A DNA stretch of 64,000 bases, taken from the NCBI GenBank assembly GCA_954871525.1, contig OX940865.1, positions 2,232,001 to 2,296,000 on the forward strand, given 5' to 3'. This document shows positions 61,315-64,000 of the stretch, in pieces (the first letter of the stretch is position 1; each line of letters opens with the position of its first letter). The notes beneath the pieces were generated by a model. It ran no database searches and had not been told where the DNA came from. It saw only the letters and a list, made by a program, of their open reading frames with translations. The stretch comes from Parietaria judaica (Eukaryota > Streptophyta > Magnoliopsida > Rosales > Urticaceae). The translations under genes and the position numbers were made by a program.

Positions 61315-63630
61315 TGTTGGACATATTCTGTATATGCCCTCTATTTAGATGTTAATCCCGCTTGTATAAGATTATGGTTGTTTACCTAGGAATGAAAGTT
61401 TCTTATCAATGTTAATCTTATGTAGTTATCTACGGATTATAGATATACATGTCAAATTCAATGTTTGATCCTTAGTTCTTTTACTTTGCACTTATGTTAT
61501 GTCATCACACTGGATCTACGTAAGGAGGTTTGACTTATAACCTAAATAAAGAACTTAAAATAAGTCCATAGACTAGATCGGAAGTAGGAACTTCTGATCA
61601 AGAACAATTATTGGTGAACTTAATTGATCACATCTATGTGGTGACCTATTACCGGGTCATAGTGTTGTCCCTGCATTGTTAAGCTCATCAGGTATTAAGT
61701 GTATTCATACGGGACAAGGAGAGACTTATATCCTAAATCATCATTTAAGTCCGTCCTCATGAGAGTACGATAAGGTCGCTAAGATGAATAAACGAAATCG
61801 GTTGATGTCCTGAGGTAATATGAGTTTGTGAGGTTCAAATTAAACGATATTTGATGTAATCGTTTCAGTTTGCAATCGAGTACTCCCAATACTTTTAATT
61901 TGGGATCGGAAGGTTGACCGTGACAAACTGCATATATCGGATATGGATAATAACTTTACGATTTCCTTATTATGATTTGTGGGAAGCAAATAAGTACTCA
62001 TGGCCAGCTTACAACTTCATAACCCGATAAGTGAGTTGTTTGCAATTATCATAGATTAAGGTGGTGTTGTCAAAAGGGCAGAACGGTAATAATAAATTTA
62101 CCCTTTATGATGAGAATAATAACCGAAAACCGAGATTCATGAAATCTGATTGTATAAATGGATGCCTGTGGTCAGGAAGATGAAATCTAAACACACTTGA
62201 GAGTTCAGGTTCGCGCTTTAGTGGAGTGTTACTGAAGTTGGTGAAAGTTCTACACTTTGAACGTTCCTTGGTGTGTTGTCCATTTGTCCCCTTTGTAACT
62301 CCACAAGGATGCAACCGCAATTATGTTTAATATACTAATTAAACATTGAATAGATCCAATCAAGAGTAATTTGTGATTGCTGGCACGGATTCAATGATTA
62401 ACCTAAAAGTGGCAAAAGTACCAAAGTTTTTGGTACCTTTCGGGAATATGAGAAGTTGATAATTGAATAATGATTCCTAGATAATTCTAGCCTTATAGGA
62501 AAATCAAATTCTGTAAATTTCTCATTTTGAATCGTGCAATTCTGATGTACGGTTTGAGAGTTATGGTCAAAACAATTTTTGGCTTAAATAGTCACTGTTT
62601 TTACCTGCGAATTTGAAAGAAAATTAAATATTTGAATTACTTCCTGGAATATTTAATTAGGGAAACAATCATAATGATTTTTTATTTATGGTTATGCGAT
62701 TTTTGTTTTAAATTTTGAAAATAATATAAGATTTGATTTATTAAATCTTAAGTGATATTTTGTTAAAGATATGATTTGGATTCTTTATTTGATGTAATCA
62801 TTGAATCAAATATTTGAGTGAATATCTCCAAATTGGTTGAGAGAATCTCTCCAAAGTGGTTAGGGTCAGGCATCTGTAAATAGGGGACCCTTGTGACCCT
62901 AAATCACACACAACACACACTTTATAATTCAGAAAATTGCTTTTCTCCTCTGGCTCACTCAGTGCCTCCGAATTTCTTAGGGAAAATTCTTCCCGGAAAA
63001 ATTCTAGGAGAGCCCACGCTCTCAGCGACGTAATCCCGGAGAATACACCAGAAGACAACTGGGAGTTATTTTCTCAAAGAAAATCGCAAAGAGCATGTGG
63101 ATTGGAGGCTCAGAGTTCTTGAGCGACGTAATCCCGGAGAATACATCGGAAGACAACTGGGAGTTATCTTCTCACAGAAAATCGCAAAGACCATGTGGAT
63201 TGGAGGCTCAGAGTTCTTGAAGATTAGAGAACGCAACATAATCGTCGAAGGTGTTAGGTACGCGTTCTTGTGTTTATCGATTATGGTATTACTTATTGTT
63301 ACTCGTGGCTTAATTAAATCAGTTAAAAAATGTGTAAAAAAATTAAGAAACTATTTTATCATGATCGGGCATATTAACTTTTGTTTTATTATAACCGGAT
63401 GGGGTAATGGAGATTATTGGTATGGGACTCTAATCCTCGTTAAAATATTTTTAAAAGGTTACCCCACGCGTCATACATAATGAGCAAGAATTTCTTATGG
63501 AGATTCTTTGATAATCAGATCCCAGGGAATCGATATCATAGCGGTATCGATCTCAACAATCAATATCTGAGCCAGGCGCCGACTCCAACAACTAGTGACT
63601 TGGGCTGGGCTTAAGCTGAATAGCCGAACA
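61315..63630 (+). repeat. 5' LTR of a Copia-like element (about 2.3 kb)
   Basis: Starts TGTTGGACATATTCTG and most likely ends at ccgaaca, two bases before the primer site. It shares segments and order with the solo LTR at 50698-53362. Near its 3' part a 98-bp unit (gcgacgtaatcccggagaat...) is tandemly duplicated at 63025 and 63123. The exact end is inferred from the primer site, because the other LTR lies outside the window. Confidence 0.7.
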
Positions 63631-63632
63631 AG

Positions 63633-63645
63633 TGGTATCAAAGCC
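63633..63645 (+). promoter_or_regulatory. Primer-binding site, initiator Met-tRNA type
   Basis: TGGTATCAAAGCC differs at one position from the TGGTATCAGAGC primer site usual in plant Copia elements and Cassandra. Confidence 0.8.
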
Positions 63646-63722
63646 TTTTTAGGCGATCAAAAGGGGATTCCAGTGAGGAAAAAAGTTCCCCGGCGATCAA
63701 GAAACCTTCATGAAAGCCAAGA

Positions 63723-64000
63723 ATGGCCAGTGCAAAGTTTGACATGGAGAATTCAACGGGAAAAATGATTTCGGCTTATTGAAGATGGCTTGAAGCTTCC
63801 CTTCTTTAAAAGAAGGAATTCCCACTTATGGAAGCCAAAGAAAAAGTTGGTGTTCTTGCTAAAGCACACATTGCCGTGATCGTAAGCCTTTCAAATAGGG
63901 TCCTTAGGGAGATCACACAAGAAACAACAGCCTATGGCATATGGGCAAAGCTGGAATCAACCTACATGACAAACAAAGTCTCTAAGCAATCGACTGTTCT
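63723..64000 (+). pseudogene. Gag of the Copia-like element (broken, runs off window)
   Basis: ATG at 63723 begins MASAKFDMEN, and a shifted frame gives NGKNDFGLLKMA followed by TGA. The later stretch VLAKAHIAVIVSLSNRVLRE, ITQETTAYGIWAKLESTYMT is the UBN2-type gag block of plant Ty1/Copia elements. A deletion and frame changes between the two parts make this copy non-coding. The rest of the element lies beyond the window. Confidence 0.85.

Overview
The window is nuclear DNA of a flowering plant, most likely a eudicot. The signs are a SHAGGY-type kinase gene with GT-AG introns, a plant F-box relic, BED/hAT and Ulp1 transposon-type proteins, Cassandra TRIM elements with 5S-like LTRs, and Ty3/Gypsy (Tat type) and Ty1/Copia retrotransposons. 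One complete host gene was found; most of the rest is layered transposon sequence in AT-rich DNA.

Layout. 1-2042 (minus) is the 5' end of a BED zinc-finger, hAT-type gene running off the left edge. Its 5'UTR intron holds a ~158-bp tandem repeat interrupted by a Cassandra solo LTR. 6194-20201 is a 14.0-kb Gypsy/Tat element on the minus strand with both LTRs and a 5-bp target duplication. Its gag-pol is broken, but it carries a five-exon gene on the opposite strand (8052-11234). 21488-23170 holds a tRNA-Leu 3' half and a third, decayed gag. 25341-25595 is a small solo LTR.

27562-31846 (minus) is an intact 13-exon gene for a 476-residue GSK3/SHAGGY-like kinase of the theta/beta (group III) type. 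33439 to about 44660 is a second, older element of the same Gypsy family on the plus strand. It has a complete Cassandra element inside its gag and no recognisable 3' LTR. 46074-47359 (minus) is a broken Ulp1-protease gene of transposon type, followed by four ~150-bp tandem repeats. 48449-49408 is a truncated Gypsy LTR, 50137-50533 an F-box pseudogene, and 50698-53362 a 2.7-kb solo LTR with target duplication. 53635-54350 is a cluster of GCCGCGGCTT motifs. 55567-56760 is a second copy of the BED gene promoter and repeat-bearing intron on the opposite strand. 59410-59915 is another Gypsy solo LTR. From 61315 to the end lies the 5' part of a Copia-like element with an LTR of about 2.3 kb, a Met-tRNA primer site and a broken gag.

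Most informative points. (1) The antisense gene in the Gypsy element splices into one 961-codon frame with a single stop, while sense gag-pol has about seven lesions. (2) A reiterated GCGCC/TAAGCCGCC motif sits between integrase and the antisense gene in both Gypsy copies. (3) The ~158-bp intron repeat of the BED-type gene occurs at two loci. All coordinates and splice sites were read by eye; nothing was confirmed by database search or alignment software.
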